Below are positions 33,537 to 41,255 of a DNA stretch of 64,000 nt, piece by piece. The translations under genes and the position numbers were made by a program. Source of the stretch: NORP240 sp046047495 (GTDB taxonomy: Bacteria; Pseudomonadota; Gammaproteobacteria; Pseudomonadales; Pseudohongiellaceae); NCBI GenBank assembly GCA_046047495.1, contig JBJOHV010000056.1, forward strand, positions 1-64,000. The letters run 5' to 3'. Position 1 is the first letter of the stretch; each line of letters starts with the position of its first letter. Under the pieces are notes generated by a model. The model saw nothing but the letters and a program-made list of their open reading frames with translations, had not been told where the DNA came from and made no database searches.

Positions 33537-34400
33537 ATGAAGATACTGGTCAGCGGCGCCACGGGATTCATCGGTCGACAGATCGTCAGCCGGCTGCTTG
33601 CCCAGGGTCACTCGGTCATCGCCGCCTCCCGCAGGCGCCCGGACCCGCAACACTGCCCCTGGGCCGATCGGGTCCACTGGCTGCCCCTGCACATCGGTGG
33701 ACCGGCTCCGCTTTCGCAGCAGCTGGCCGAGCTGGCCGACGACCCGCCCGGGTTGTTGATCCACACGGCCTGGGATCATCTGGATAACTACCGTTCTCTG
33801 GCCCATCTGGAAGACTTGCTGCTGCCCCATTATTTTTTCGTCAAACACTGCGTCGGCGCCGGCATTTCCCGCTGCCTCGTGACCGGCACCTGTCTGGAGT
33901 ACGGCCTCCAGGAAGGTTGCCTGTCGGAAGCCACACCGGCCCGGCCGCAGGTGCCCTATGCAGTGGCCAAGCATGTGCTGCATCAGATGCTGGAAGCCCT
34001 GCAGACCTGCCAGCCATTCCAGCTGCTGTGGGCGCGCCTGTTCTATCTTTACGGCGCCGGGCAGCGCGACAGCTCCCTGCTGGCACAACTGGATGAGGCG
34101 CTGACCCGGGGTGACAGGCAGTTCGACATGAGCCCCGGTGACCAGCAGCGTGACTATCTTGAGGTGGGCGAGGCGGCGGCCTTGCTCTGCGCCCTGGCCT
34201 TGAATCCACGCGCCGAGGGCACCGTCAACTGCTGCAGCGGCAGTCCCGTAGCCGTCGTCGATCTCGTGCGGCGCCACCTGGCACGGTCAGGTCGCACCCT
34301 GCAGTTGAATCTGGGCAAATACTCCTATCCTGCCCACGAGCCGCGCCACTTCTGGGGTGATACCACCCTGTTGCGGCAACTGACGGAAGCTGAGCCATGA
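33537..34400 (+). CDS. NAD-dependent epimerase/dehydratase-type sugar-nucleotide reductase
   Basis: A 287-residue extended SDR: the Rossmann loop GATGFIG at residues 8-14, catalytic Tyr/Lys in PYAVAKHV, and RLFYLYG. It most likely reduces the 4-keto group or epimerises the nucleotide-linked sugar made by the convergent genes at 35-40 kb. It starts 7 bases after the glycosyltransferase and overlaps the methyltransferase by four bases (ATGA). Which sugar and which reaction cannot be decided from sequence alone. Confidence 0.85.
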   Translation: MKILVSGATGFIGRQIVSRLLAQGHSVIAASRRRPDPQHCPWADRVHWLPLHIGGPAPLSQQLAELADDPPGLLIHTAWDHLDNYRSLAHLEDLLLPHYFFVKHCVGAGISRCLVTGTCLEYGLQEGCLSEATPARPQVPYAVAKHVLHQMLEALQTCQPFQLLWARLFYLYGAGQRDSSLLAQLDEALTRGDRQFDMSPGDQQRDYLEVGEAAALLCALALNPRAEGTVNCCSGSPVAVVDLVRRHLARSGRTLQLNLGKYSYPAHEPRHFWGDTTLLRQLTEAEP

Positions 34401-35518
34401 CGCCTCAAAGTGGCACCTGCCCCCAATGCGGTAGCGGACCTCTGGACGAAATCTACGGGATCGACCGCATACCGGTATTCCAGAACAAGGTGTATGCCAG
34501 CGCGGCCCAGGCGCGTCAGGCGGTCTGCGGTCCCGTGAGCCTGCTGGCCTGTCCCGGCTGCGGTTTCGTCTTCAACGGCCGCTTCGATGCCAGCCTGATG
34601 TCCTACGACCAGGACTACCAGAACGAGCAATCCCACTCACCGGTGTTTGATGACTACCTCGATGCCATCGTCGACAGGCTGGTCGCCGCCGGTTATCAGC
34701 AAAAAAAGGTGGTGGAAATCGGCTGCGGCAAGGGGACTTTCTTAAACAAGCTGTGGCAGCGGGGATTCGATGCCATCGGCTTCGATACCGCCTACGAAGG
34801 TGATGATCCCCGGGTTCACCGGGAATATTTTTCCGCACGGCACCGGGGCATGTCCATCGACCTGGTGATCCTGCGCCATACCCTGGAGCACATCGCCCGG
34901 CCCCTGGATTTTCTGCGGGATCTGGCGGGTCACTGCCCTCCCCGTGCCGGAATTTACATCGAAGTGCCCAGCTTCGAGTGGATCATCGCCAAGCGGGCGT
35001 TCTGGGATGTGTTCTTCGAACACTGCAATTACTTCACCCAGCAGAGCCTCGGAGCCATGTTTGCCACGTCCAGTTGCGATCTGCTGTTCGGTGACCAGTA
35101 CATGGCGCTGCTGGCACCTCTGGGTGAGCTTCTTCCCAGGGCCCGGGTCCCAGGGTCACCTGACCCCATGGACCTGTCGGTGCTTGCACGGGAAATCGAC
35201 GTGGCCAGGCGTTTCGTGCGGACCCATCCCGGGCTGCTGGTCTGGGGTGCCGGCGCCAAGGGTGCCACGTTCGTAAACATCACCGATCCTGATTGCGAGT
35301 TCATCAAAGCCGTGGTGGATATCAATCCGAAAAAGACCGGCCGTCACGTGGCGGGTACCGGTCACCCCATCATCGCAGCGCAGCAGATTGCCGCCACCGG
35401 GGCCACCGACGTGCTGATCATGAACGAGAATTACCGGGCGGAAATCATGGCCATGGCGGGAAGCGGAAAACTGAGGTTTCACACCCTCGGAGTGGACTCC
35501 CTGTCACCCGCCGACTAG
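34397..35518 (+). CDS. Class I SAM-dependent methyltransferase with zinc-binding N-terminus
   Basis: A 373-residue protein with N-terminal zinc-ligand pairs CPQCG and CPGCG, a SAM-binding domain (VVEIGCGKGTFLNKL, RHTLEHI), and a C-terminal Rossmann-like domain (VWGAGAKGATFVNI). This three-part plan is that of NDP-sugar C-methyltransferases (TylCIII/NovU group), but the sequence is divergent. Its stop CTAG is shared with the convergent CmcI-family gene, which uses the same four bases on the other strand. It overlaps the reductase by four bases. Confidence 0.85.
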   Translation: MTPQSGTCPQCGSGPLDEIYGIDRIPVFQNKVYASAAQARQAVCGPVSLLACPGCGFVFNGRFDASLMSYDQDYQNEQSHSPVFDDYLDAIVDRLVAAGYQQKKVVEIGCGKGTFLNKLWQRGFDAIGFDTAYEGDDPRVHREYFSARHRGMSIDLVILRHTLEHIARPLDFLRDLAGHCPPRAGIYIEVPSFEWIIAKRAFWDVFFEHCNYFTQQSLGAMFATSSCDLLFGDQYMALLAPLGELLPRARVPGSPDPMDLSVLAREIDVARRFVRTHPGLLVWGAGAKGATFVNITDPDCEFIKAVVDINPKKTGRHVAGTGHPIIAAQQIAATGATDVLIMNENYRAEIMAMAGSGKLRFHTLGVDSLSPAD

Positions 35519-36252
35519 CGTCGGCGCTGCAGAAAGCCATCCGGCGCCACGGTCAGCTGCAGCTTGTCCTGGATTTCCGTGTCGATGACGAAGCGGTCAT
35601 CCTCCGCCAGAAACCTGTGGACGGCGGTCTTGGGATTGTTGCCCGGACTCCAGGGCCGATCGCCGGACAATGCCGCAGGCAGGTCCTCCACCACCGTGTC
35701 GAACACCACCAGATAACTGCCCACGCTCACCAGGTCCGCGTAGCTGTGCAGCTCGGCCAGCACATGATCGTGGGTGTGGTTGGAGTCCAGCACCACCATG
35801 ATGCGCCGGGCGCCGGCTGCCAGTGACCTGACGTTTTCCACCACGTCTTCTGCGATGGAGGACCCCTGGATCAGGGTGATGCGCCTGAACATCGGATGGG
35901 TTTCGATGGCCTCACGGTTGTGGGGCCGTATATCGATATCAATGCCCACCACCCTGCCATTGCCCCCCACCAGTTCCAGCAGGGAGGCGTACAGAATCAG
36001 CGAACCTCCGTGGGCGATTCCGGTCTCGATGATGAGATCCGGCTGCACCTTCCAGATGACTTCCTGCATGGCCACGATGTCCTGGGGATACTGGATCACC
36101 GGCCGCCCCATCCAGGTAAAGTTATAGGAGTACTTGTGGGCAATGCTCCGCTCGAACCACTGCCGTCCCGCGGCCTTGAAGGATTCATCCTCCGCCATGG
36201 CGCGAATGCCTTCCTGCCGCTCCTGTTTGAACTTGTCCGCTTCCGACGTCAT
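35515..36252 (-). CDS. Cephalosporin-hydroxylase (CmcI) family methyltransferase-like protein
   Basis: This 245-residue protein belongs to the CmcI/rhamnosyl-O-methyltransferase family, a Rossmann-fold group using SAM. The segments IIETGIAHGGSLILYASLLE (SAM site), GRVVGIDIDIRPHN and MVVLDSNHTHDHVLAEL (metal-binding Asp and His) are typical. In glycan loci, members O-methylate a sugar hydroxyl, which is the likely role here. Start ATG 36252 has AGGAAA upstream. It is the last gene of the minus-strand CDP-sugar operon, ending at the CTAG shared with the plus-strand methyltransferase. Confidence 0.88.
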   Translation of the reverse strand: MTSEADKFKQERQEGIRAMAEDESFKAAGRQWFERSIAHKYSYNFTWMGRPVIQYPQDIVAMQEVIWKVQPDLIIETGIAHGGSLILYASLLELVGGNGRVVGIDIDIRPHNREAIETHPMFRRITLIQGSSIAEDVVENVRSLAAGARRIMVVLDSNHTHDHVLAELHSYADLVSVGSYLVVFDTVVEDLPAALSGDRPWSPGNNPKTAVHRFLAEDDRFVIDTEIQDKLQLTVAPDGFLQRRR

Positions 36253-36265
36253 CTCGTTTCCTTTC

Positions 36266-36823
36266 TCAGGGTTCAGTTGGGGTTGTAGTTGTCATCGTTG
36301 CAAAGTGCGGAGCCGTGGCATCCCGCTCGGATATCACCAGAGGCTGCAGCGGCCAGTCCACCGCCAGCAGCGGATCATCCCAGCGCAGGCAGCGGGCGGC
36401 CGATGGCTCGTAGGGCACATCGATCATGTAGAGCAGTTCGCTGTGATCCTGCAGGGTGATGAAACCATGGGCGCAGTAGGCGGGAATGTAGACCGCCCTG
36501 CCATTGTCCGCCGACAGTTCAACCGACAGCCAGCGGCCGCGGGTTGGCGAATCCTCCCGCAGATCCACCACCACATCGAACACAGCTCCCCGGGTACAGC
36601 GCACCAGTTTGACCTCGCCATGGGGAGCTGCCTGGTAGTGCATGCCGCGCAAGGTGCCACGTTTATGGTTATAGGAGACACTGTGCTGGGTGAATGCATG
36701 GACCAGCTGCCTGGCCTGGAACTGTGCGCTGTCGAAGCTGCGGGCGAAATGGCCCCGGGCATCCGCCTGCAGCTCCAGCTCCACCAGATACACGCCCGGC
36801 AGGGACAGTGCGGTGATGATCAC
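36266..36823 (-). CDS. dTDP-4-dehydrorhamnose 3,5-epimerase (RfbC)-like sugar epimerase
   Basis: A 185-residue cupin-fold epimerase acting on nucleotide-linked 4-keto-6-deoxy sugars. The catalytic His-Asp pair region is visible in GTLRGMHYQ and in VDLREDSP, and PAYCAHGF carries the second conserved His. The start is GTG at 36823 within the motif GTGA that overlaps the upstream methyltransferase stop, a typical coupled start; an in-frame ATG exists further upstream but would run into that gene. Since the neighbours make a CDP sugar, the substrate here is probably CDP- rather than dTDP-linked. Confidence 0.88.
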   Translation of the reverse strand: MIITALSLPGVYLVELELQADARGHFARSFDSAQFQARQLVHAFTQHSVSYNHKRGTLRGMHYQAAPHGEVKLVRCTRGAVFDVVVDLREDSPTRGRWLSVELSADNGRAVYIPAYCAHGFITLQDHSELLYMIDVPYEPSAARCLRWDDPLLAVDWPLQPLVISERDATAPHFATMTTTTPTEP

Positions 36824-38049
36824 GGCAACACCTGCACAGCGGGAACGGGCACCACGAAGCGGCAGCCCCACTCCCGCACAGGGGCCAATTGCTCGACAAT
36901 CTCCTGCTGCAGATTCCAGGGCAGGATCAGCACGAAATCCGGCCGCGCCTCGTCAATCGCCTCGGGCCCCAGGATCGGGATGTGGGTGCCCGGCAGAAAG
37001 CGCCCCTGTTTGTGGGGACTTCTGTCCACGGTGAAGGCCAGCAGGTCCTCCCGCACCCCGCAGTAATTCAACAGGGTATTGCCCTTGGCGGGGGCGCCAT
37101 AGCCCACCACCGTGCGGCCGGCTTCTTTCTGGTCGATGAGAAATCGCAGCAGTTCCCGTTTGCAACGATGCACCTGATCCGCAAAACCCAGGTAGGCCGG
37201 CAGGCTGTGCAGGCCGTCCGCCGCCTCGCTGTCCAGCACCCGCTGCACTGCGCTGCTGATGGGCTGGCGGCCGCGCCGGCAGGCATAGATGCGCAGCGAA
37301 CCGCCGTGGGTGGCCAGTTCCTCCACGTCGAAAATATCCAGCTCGTGGCGGGCCAACACCTGGCGCACCGTGTACAGGGAGAAGTAGGAAAAATGCTCGT
37401 GGTAGATGGTGTCGAACTGGTTGGCCCTGATCAGTTGCAACAGGTGGGGGAACTCCAGGGTTATGACACCGGAGGGTGCCAGCACGATGGCCAGGCCCGC
37501 CACGAAATCATTCAGGTCCGGCACATGGGCCAGTACGTTGTTGCCCAGTACCAGATCCCCCCGGGTACCCTCGAGTGCCAGGGCGCGCGCCAGGGATACG
37601 CCGAAGAATTCACTGATGGTGTCGATGCCCTTGTCGCGGGCCACCTGGGCCACGTTGTCCGCCGGCTCGATGCCCAACGCCGGGATCCCCGCCTGCTGGA
37701 AATACTGCAGCAGATAGCCGTCGTTGCTGGCGATCTCGATGACCTGACAGTTGCCGTCCAATCCCAGCCGCGCGGTGATCATTTCCGTATAGGCACGGGC
37801 ATGTTCCAGCCACGAGGCGGAATAGGAGGAAAAATACAGATAGTCCTGAAAAATGCGATCCGGCGCCTCGAACTGTTCCAGCTGCACCAGCAGGCATTCA
37901 CTGCACACCCAGGTTTTCAGCGGATAGAACACCTCGGCCTGATCCAGGTCGGCGGCGGTCAGAAAACTGTTGCTGAGTGGAGACATGCCGAGGTCGACGA
38001 ACACATGCTGCAGGGGGGTCTCACAGAAACGGCAGGGTTTGGCTGTCAT
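36820..38049 (-). CDS. NDP-hexose C-methyltransferase (TylCIII/NovU-like)
   Basis: The 409-residue product has the three parts of sugar C-3 methyltransferases: N-terminal zinc-binding domain (CRFC near residue 6 and CSEC near residue 49), SAM domain (VIEIASNDGYLLQYF, NNVLAHVPDL), and C-terminal domain (VGYGAPAKGNTLLNYCG). These enzymes put a methyl branch on C3 of a 4-keto sugar. The gene lies 5 bases after the CDP-glucose dehydratase and overlaps the epimerase start by four bases. Together these predict a branched 6-deoxy sugar. Confidence 0.9.
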   Translation of the reverse strand: MTAKPCRFCETPLQHVFVDLGMSPLSNSFLTAADLDQAEVFYPLKTWVCSECLLVQLEQFEAPDRIFQDYLYFSSYSASWLEHARAYTEMITARLGLDGNCQVIEIASNDGYLLQYFQQAGIPALGIEPADNVAQVARDKGIDTISEFFGVSLARALALEGTRGDLVLGNNVLAHVPDLNDFVAGLAIVLAPSGVITLEFPHLLQLIRANQFDTIYHEHFSYFSLYTVRQVLARHELDIFDVEELATHGGSLRIYACRRGRQPISSAVQRVLDSEAADGLHSLPAYLGFADQVHRCKRELLRFLIDQKEAGRTVVGYGAPAKGNTLLNYCGVREDLLAFTVDRSPHKQGRFLPGTHIPILGPEAIDEARPDFVLILPWNLQQEIVEQLAPVREWGCRFVVPVPAVQVLP

Positions 38050-38054
38050 GGCTG

Positions 38055-39113
38055 TTATGAATGCCCCGCCATGTACTGTGCGATCTGGCGCCGGGTCAGT
38101 TGCGCCGGATCATCCCCCGCCGCCCAGCCCCGATACCATGCCACGGTCAGTGCCAGGGCCTGGTCCAGGCCGGTACGGGGTTGCCAATTCAGCTGCAGGC
38201 GCGCCTGGCTGCTGTCCAGGCGCAGGGTGTGGGATTCCTTGAGGGGATTGCCGGCCGGGGCATGCCAGGCGGCACCTTCACCCCACAGGTTCACGACCCG
38301 GTCTGCCACGGTGGCCACCGCCGCCGCATCCGCCAGTTCGGGACCGAAATTCCAGGCCCGGCCGAACTGACGATCCTCACAGCACAACCGGGCCAGGCGC
38401 AGATAGCCGTGCAGGGGCTCCAGCACATGTTGCCAGGGCCGCACCGACGAGGGGCTGCGGATCAGCGCCGGCCGTCCTGCCGTGAACGCCCTCACCATGT
38501 CCGGCAACAGGCGGTCGGTGGCCCAGTCGCCGCCACCGATCACGTTGCCGGCCCTGGCCGTGGCGAGCACCGGAGAGTCCGGCTTATCAAAGAAGGCATG
38601 CCGGTAGGATGCCGTTACCAGCTCCGCGCAGGCTTTGCTGCTGGAATAGATGTCCTTGCCACCCAGGGCATCGTTCTCCCGATATCCCCACAGCCACTCC
38701 CGGTTCTCATAACACTTATCCGTGGTGACGATGACGATGGCGCGGATACCGGGCTGATTGCGGGCACATTCCAGCAGGCGGGCGGTGCCCATGATGTTGG
38801 TTTGCAGGGTCTCAAGGGGCTGGGTGTAGGACTCGCTGACGATGGCCTGGGCAGCCAGATGCAGGATGATTTCCGGATTCGACTCGCGCAGGGTTTGGCT
38901 GACCAGGTCGCCATCATTGATGTTGCCGATGCGGGACTCCATGCCATCGGCTACGGCTGCGTCGTCGAACAGCGCCGGCGTGGTGGCCGGCGCCAGGGCC
39001 AGGCCGGTCACCTCGGCGCCCAGTTGCTGCAGCAGCAGGGACAGCCAGCTTCCCTTGAAGCCGGTGTGGCCGGTGACGAGCACCCGCCGCTTGTGCCAGA
39101 ACGATGGCATCAT
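38055..39113 (-). CDS. rfbG: CDP-glucose 4,6-dehydratase
   Basis: This 352-residue extended SDR converts CDP-glucose to CDP-4-keto-6-deoxyglucose. Features: Rossmann loop GHTGFKG near residue 16, Thr-Thr-Asp-Lys (VTTDKCYENREWLWGY, with the dehydratase substrate site), catalytic YSSSK, and ARAGNVIGGGDWA, all specific to the CDP-glucose dehydratase group. ATG 39113 overlaps the cytidylyltransferase stop (ATGA); a second ATG directly follows. Length fits the family. Confidence 0.95.
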   Translation of the reverse strand: MMPSFWHKRRVLVTGHTGFKGSWLSLLLQQLGAEVTGLALAPATTPALFDDAAVADGMESRIGNINDGDLVSQTLRESNPEIILHLAAQAIVSESYTQPLETLQTNIMGTARLLECARNQPGIRAIVIVTTDKCYENREWLWGYRENDALGGKDIYSSSKACAELVTASYRHAFFDKPDSPVLATARAGNVIGGGDWATDRLLPDMVRAFTAGRPALIRSPSSVRPWQHVLEPLHGYLRLARLCCEDRQFGRAWNFGPELADAAAVATVADRVVNLWGEGAAWHAPAGNPLKESHTLRLDSSQARLQLNWQPRTGLDQALALTVAWYRGWAAGDDPAQLTRRQIAQYMAGHS

Positions 39114-39880
39114 GACCAGACTTTCCAGCGCGCCTGGTTGTTGGCCCACATGTCCCGCAACAAACGCAGCTCATGGAGGGTGTCCACACACTGCCAGTAA
39201 CCGTCATGCTGGTAGGCCATCAACTGGCCGTCCCGCGCCAGCCGCTCACAGGGCCCCCGCTCCCACACCGAATCGTCCCCGGTGATGTAGTCGAACACAC
39301 CCGGCTCCAGCACGAAGAAGCCGCCATTGATCCATTCGTTGCCACCCTGGGGTTTTTCCGCGAAGGACTGCACCTGCTGGTCGTCCGCCAGCTTGAGGAC
39401 ACCGAAGCGCTGGGTGGGGCGTACCGCCGTGACAGTGGCCAGCCGCCCATGGCTGCGATGGAATTTCAGCAGGGCGTTGAAGTCCACGTCGGAGAGTCCG
39501 TCACCGTAGGTGAAGAAGAAGGTTTCGTTGACCCGCTTGCGAAGGCGACCCAGGCGTCCACCGGTCATGGTGTCCTTGCCGGTGTCCACCAGTTCCAGCT
39601 GCCACTGTTCCGCATAGTTGGCGATGGCACTGACCTTGCCGGTGGCCAGGTCGATGTGCAGGTCCGACTGCAGCTCGGGATACTGCAGGAAATACTGCTT
39701 GATCACCTCCCCCTTGTAGCCCAGGGCCACGATGAATTCGTGATGGCCGCTGTGGGCGAATGACTTCATCAGATGCCACAGCAGGGGACGGCCGCCGATT
39801 TCGATCATGGGCTTGGGGATGACGCTGGTTTCCTCGGACAGGCGGGTGCCGTAGCCGCCGGCAAGAATGATGGTCTTCAT
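39110..39880 (-). CDS. rfbF: Glucose-1-phosphate cytidylyltransferase
   Basis: The 256-residue enzyme makes CDP-glucose from glucose 1-phosphate and CTP, the entry step to CDP-6-deoxy sugars. Nucleotidyl-transferase signatures are ILAGGYGTRLSEETSVIPKPMIEIGGRP and FTYGDGLSDV; the residue pattern YKGEVIKQYF is characteristic of RfbF. It is the first gene of the minus-strand operon; the 33 bases between it and the amidohydrolase stop are short, so its promoter may lie within that gene or upstream run. Confidence 0.96.
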   Translation of the reverse strand: MKTIILAGGYGTRLSEETSVIPKPMIEIGGRPLLWHLMKSFAHSGHHEFIVALGYKGEVIKQYFLQYPELQSDLHIDLATGKVSAIANYAEQWQLELVDTGKDTMTGGRLGRLRKRVNETFFFTYGDGLSDVDFNALLKFHRSHGRLATVTAVRPTQRFGVLKLADDQQVQSFAEKPQGGNEWINGGFFVLEPGVFDYITGDDSVWERGPCERLARDGQLMAYQHDGYWQCVDTLHELRLLRDMWANNQARWKVWS

Positions 39881-39913
39881 GAACGGCCCGCCCTGGCGGG
39901 CGCGCGCTGCCCC

Positions 39914-41251
39914 TCAGTCCGGCCTGGGGCCGGAATACTTCTCGTAGTACCGTTCATAAAGCTCCTGCTGGGTTCCGTAAAGATCGATCTCGCGGCCTTG
40001 GATGAAAGCCTGTTGTACCTGACTGGTGCGCATGTCCAGGGCATCCCCGATGGAAATGAACAGGGTCGCATCCTTGCCCGGCTCCAGGGTGCCCACCCGG
40101 TCCGCCACACCCAGAATCTCGGCGTTGTTGCGGGTCACCATGGACAGCGCGGTCTCCCGATCCAGCCCGTAGGCGGCAGCCGTGCCGGCAAAGAACGGCA
40201 GATTGCGTTCGTTGTGCAGATCCCCTTCGCCGCCACCGATGCCCACCTTGATGCCGGCCTCATGCAACAGGAACGGTGTCTTGAACGGCAGGTCCACATC
40301 CTGCCACTCCATGCCGGGCAGGGCATGGATGGCCTGGTAGATGACCGGCACCGCCTCCTCGCGCAGGAAGTCCACCACCTGGTAGGCATCGCGGCCACCC
40401 ACCAGGACGATGTCCGCTATGCCGTAACCCCTGGCAAACCGCACGGCGCTGATGATCTGCTTGCCCTCGTCGGCGTGTATGTGCAAGGTCATGGCTCCAT
40501 TGAGTAGCGGCTGCAGTGCCTGCAGGTTGAGGTTGAGCGGCGAACCGTCATAGGTGCTGGCATTCTGAAACAGCTCATGGAGAACCTGCAGCTGGGCCTC
40601 GTAGTCCTCATTGTCCACGGTTTCCATCTGCTCGGTCTCTTCATTGAAGCGGCGGCGGGTCAGCGTCGGCCAGTGCAGGTGCATGGCATCGTCGACCTTG
40701 AGCACGGCATCCTCCCAGTTCCAGCCGTCCAGCTTCACCACCGTGGAGCGGCCGGCCACCAGCCCGCCAAGCGGCGTCACCTGGGCGGTAAGGATGCCAT
40801 TGAAGCGCTGGGTGGGGATGTATTCCGAATCCGTGTTGTAGGCAATGGCGGCCCGTACACTGGCATTGATGTCCCCCTCCTCCTCCGTGTCGTCGGTAGC
40901 GCGGATGTTGCTGACTTCCAGCAGTCCAAGCGAGGTGTTCGGCAGCACGAAACCGGGATACACATGCTGGCCCTGCAGGTCGATGACCCGATGGCCCGCC
41001 AGGCTGATGCCGTCCGTCGCACTGCCCACCGCCGTGATGATCCCCTGATCGAAGGTGATGACGCCGTCGCCGATGACCTCGCCGTTGCCGGTGTGAATGA
41101 TGGCGCCCACGATGGCGATGGGCTCGCTCTGCTCGGCCGCGGGGACCGGCACGATGGCCCGGGCGGGGGTCACTGCTGCCAGTCCAAGCCATAACAGGGC
41201 CGCCGGCATCCAGCGGTTGGCGGGTTTACTGTTTTGAGTAATTCTCATCAT
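39914..41251 (-). CDS. Secreted amidohydrolase-like protein lacking the HxH metal motif
   Basis: This 445-residue product has a signal peptide (about residues 1-32, ending TPARA) and the composite barrel of amidohydrolases: a beta-sandwich start (IVGAIIHTGNG...), YPGF where the metal motif is expected, and a C-terminal NNAEILGVADRVGTLEPGKDA that is typical of the superfamily. At the H-x-H position, following YPG, the sequence reads FVLPNTSLG, so the first two metal ligands are gone. A HIHADEG motif is retained. It is probably a non-catalytic partner of the larger neighbour. ATG 41251 lies four bases after that gene's stop; a long upstream open frame is not used. Confidence 0.85.
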   Translation of the reverse strand: MMRITQNSKPANRWMPAALLWLGLAAVTPARAIVPVPAAEQSEPIAIVGAIIHTGNGEVIGDGVITFDQGIITAVGSATDGISLAGHRVIDLQGQHVYPGFVLPNTSLGLLEVSNIRATDDTEEEGDINASVRAAIAYNTDSEYIPTQRFNGILTAQVTPLGGLVAGRSTVVKLDGWNWEDAVLKVDDAMHLHWPTLTRRRFNEETEQMETVDNEDYEAQLQVLHELFQNASTYDGSPLNLNLQALQPLLNGAMTLHIHADEGKQIISAVRFARGYGIADIVLVGGRDAYQVVDFLREEAVPVIYQAIHALPGMEWQDVDLPFKTPFLLHEAGIKVGIGGGEGDLHNERNLPFFAGTAAAYGLDRETALSMVTRNNAEILGVADRVGTLEPGKDATLFISIGDALDMRTSQVQQAFIQGREIDLYGTQQELYERYYEKYSGPRPD

Positions 41252-41255
41252 GGCC

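Noticed and set aside
34397..36252. O-antigen polymerase or flippase in the sugar locus
   Set aside because: I looked for a multi-membrane-span protein among these genes and found none; only soluble enzymes are present.
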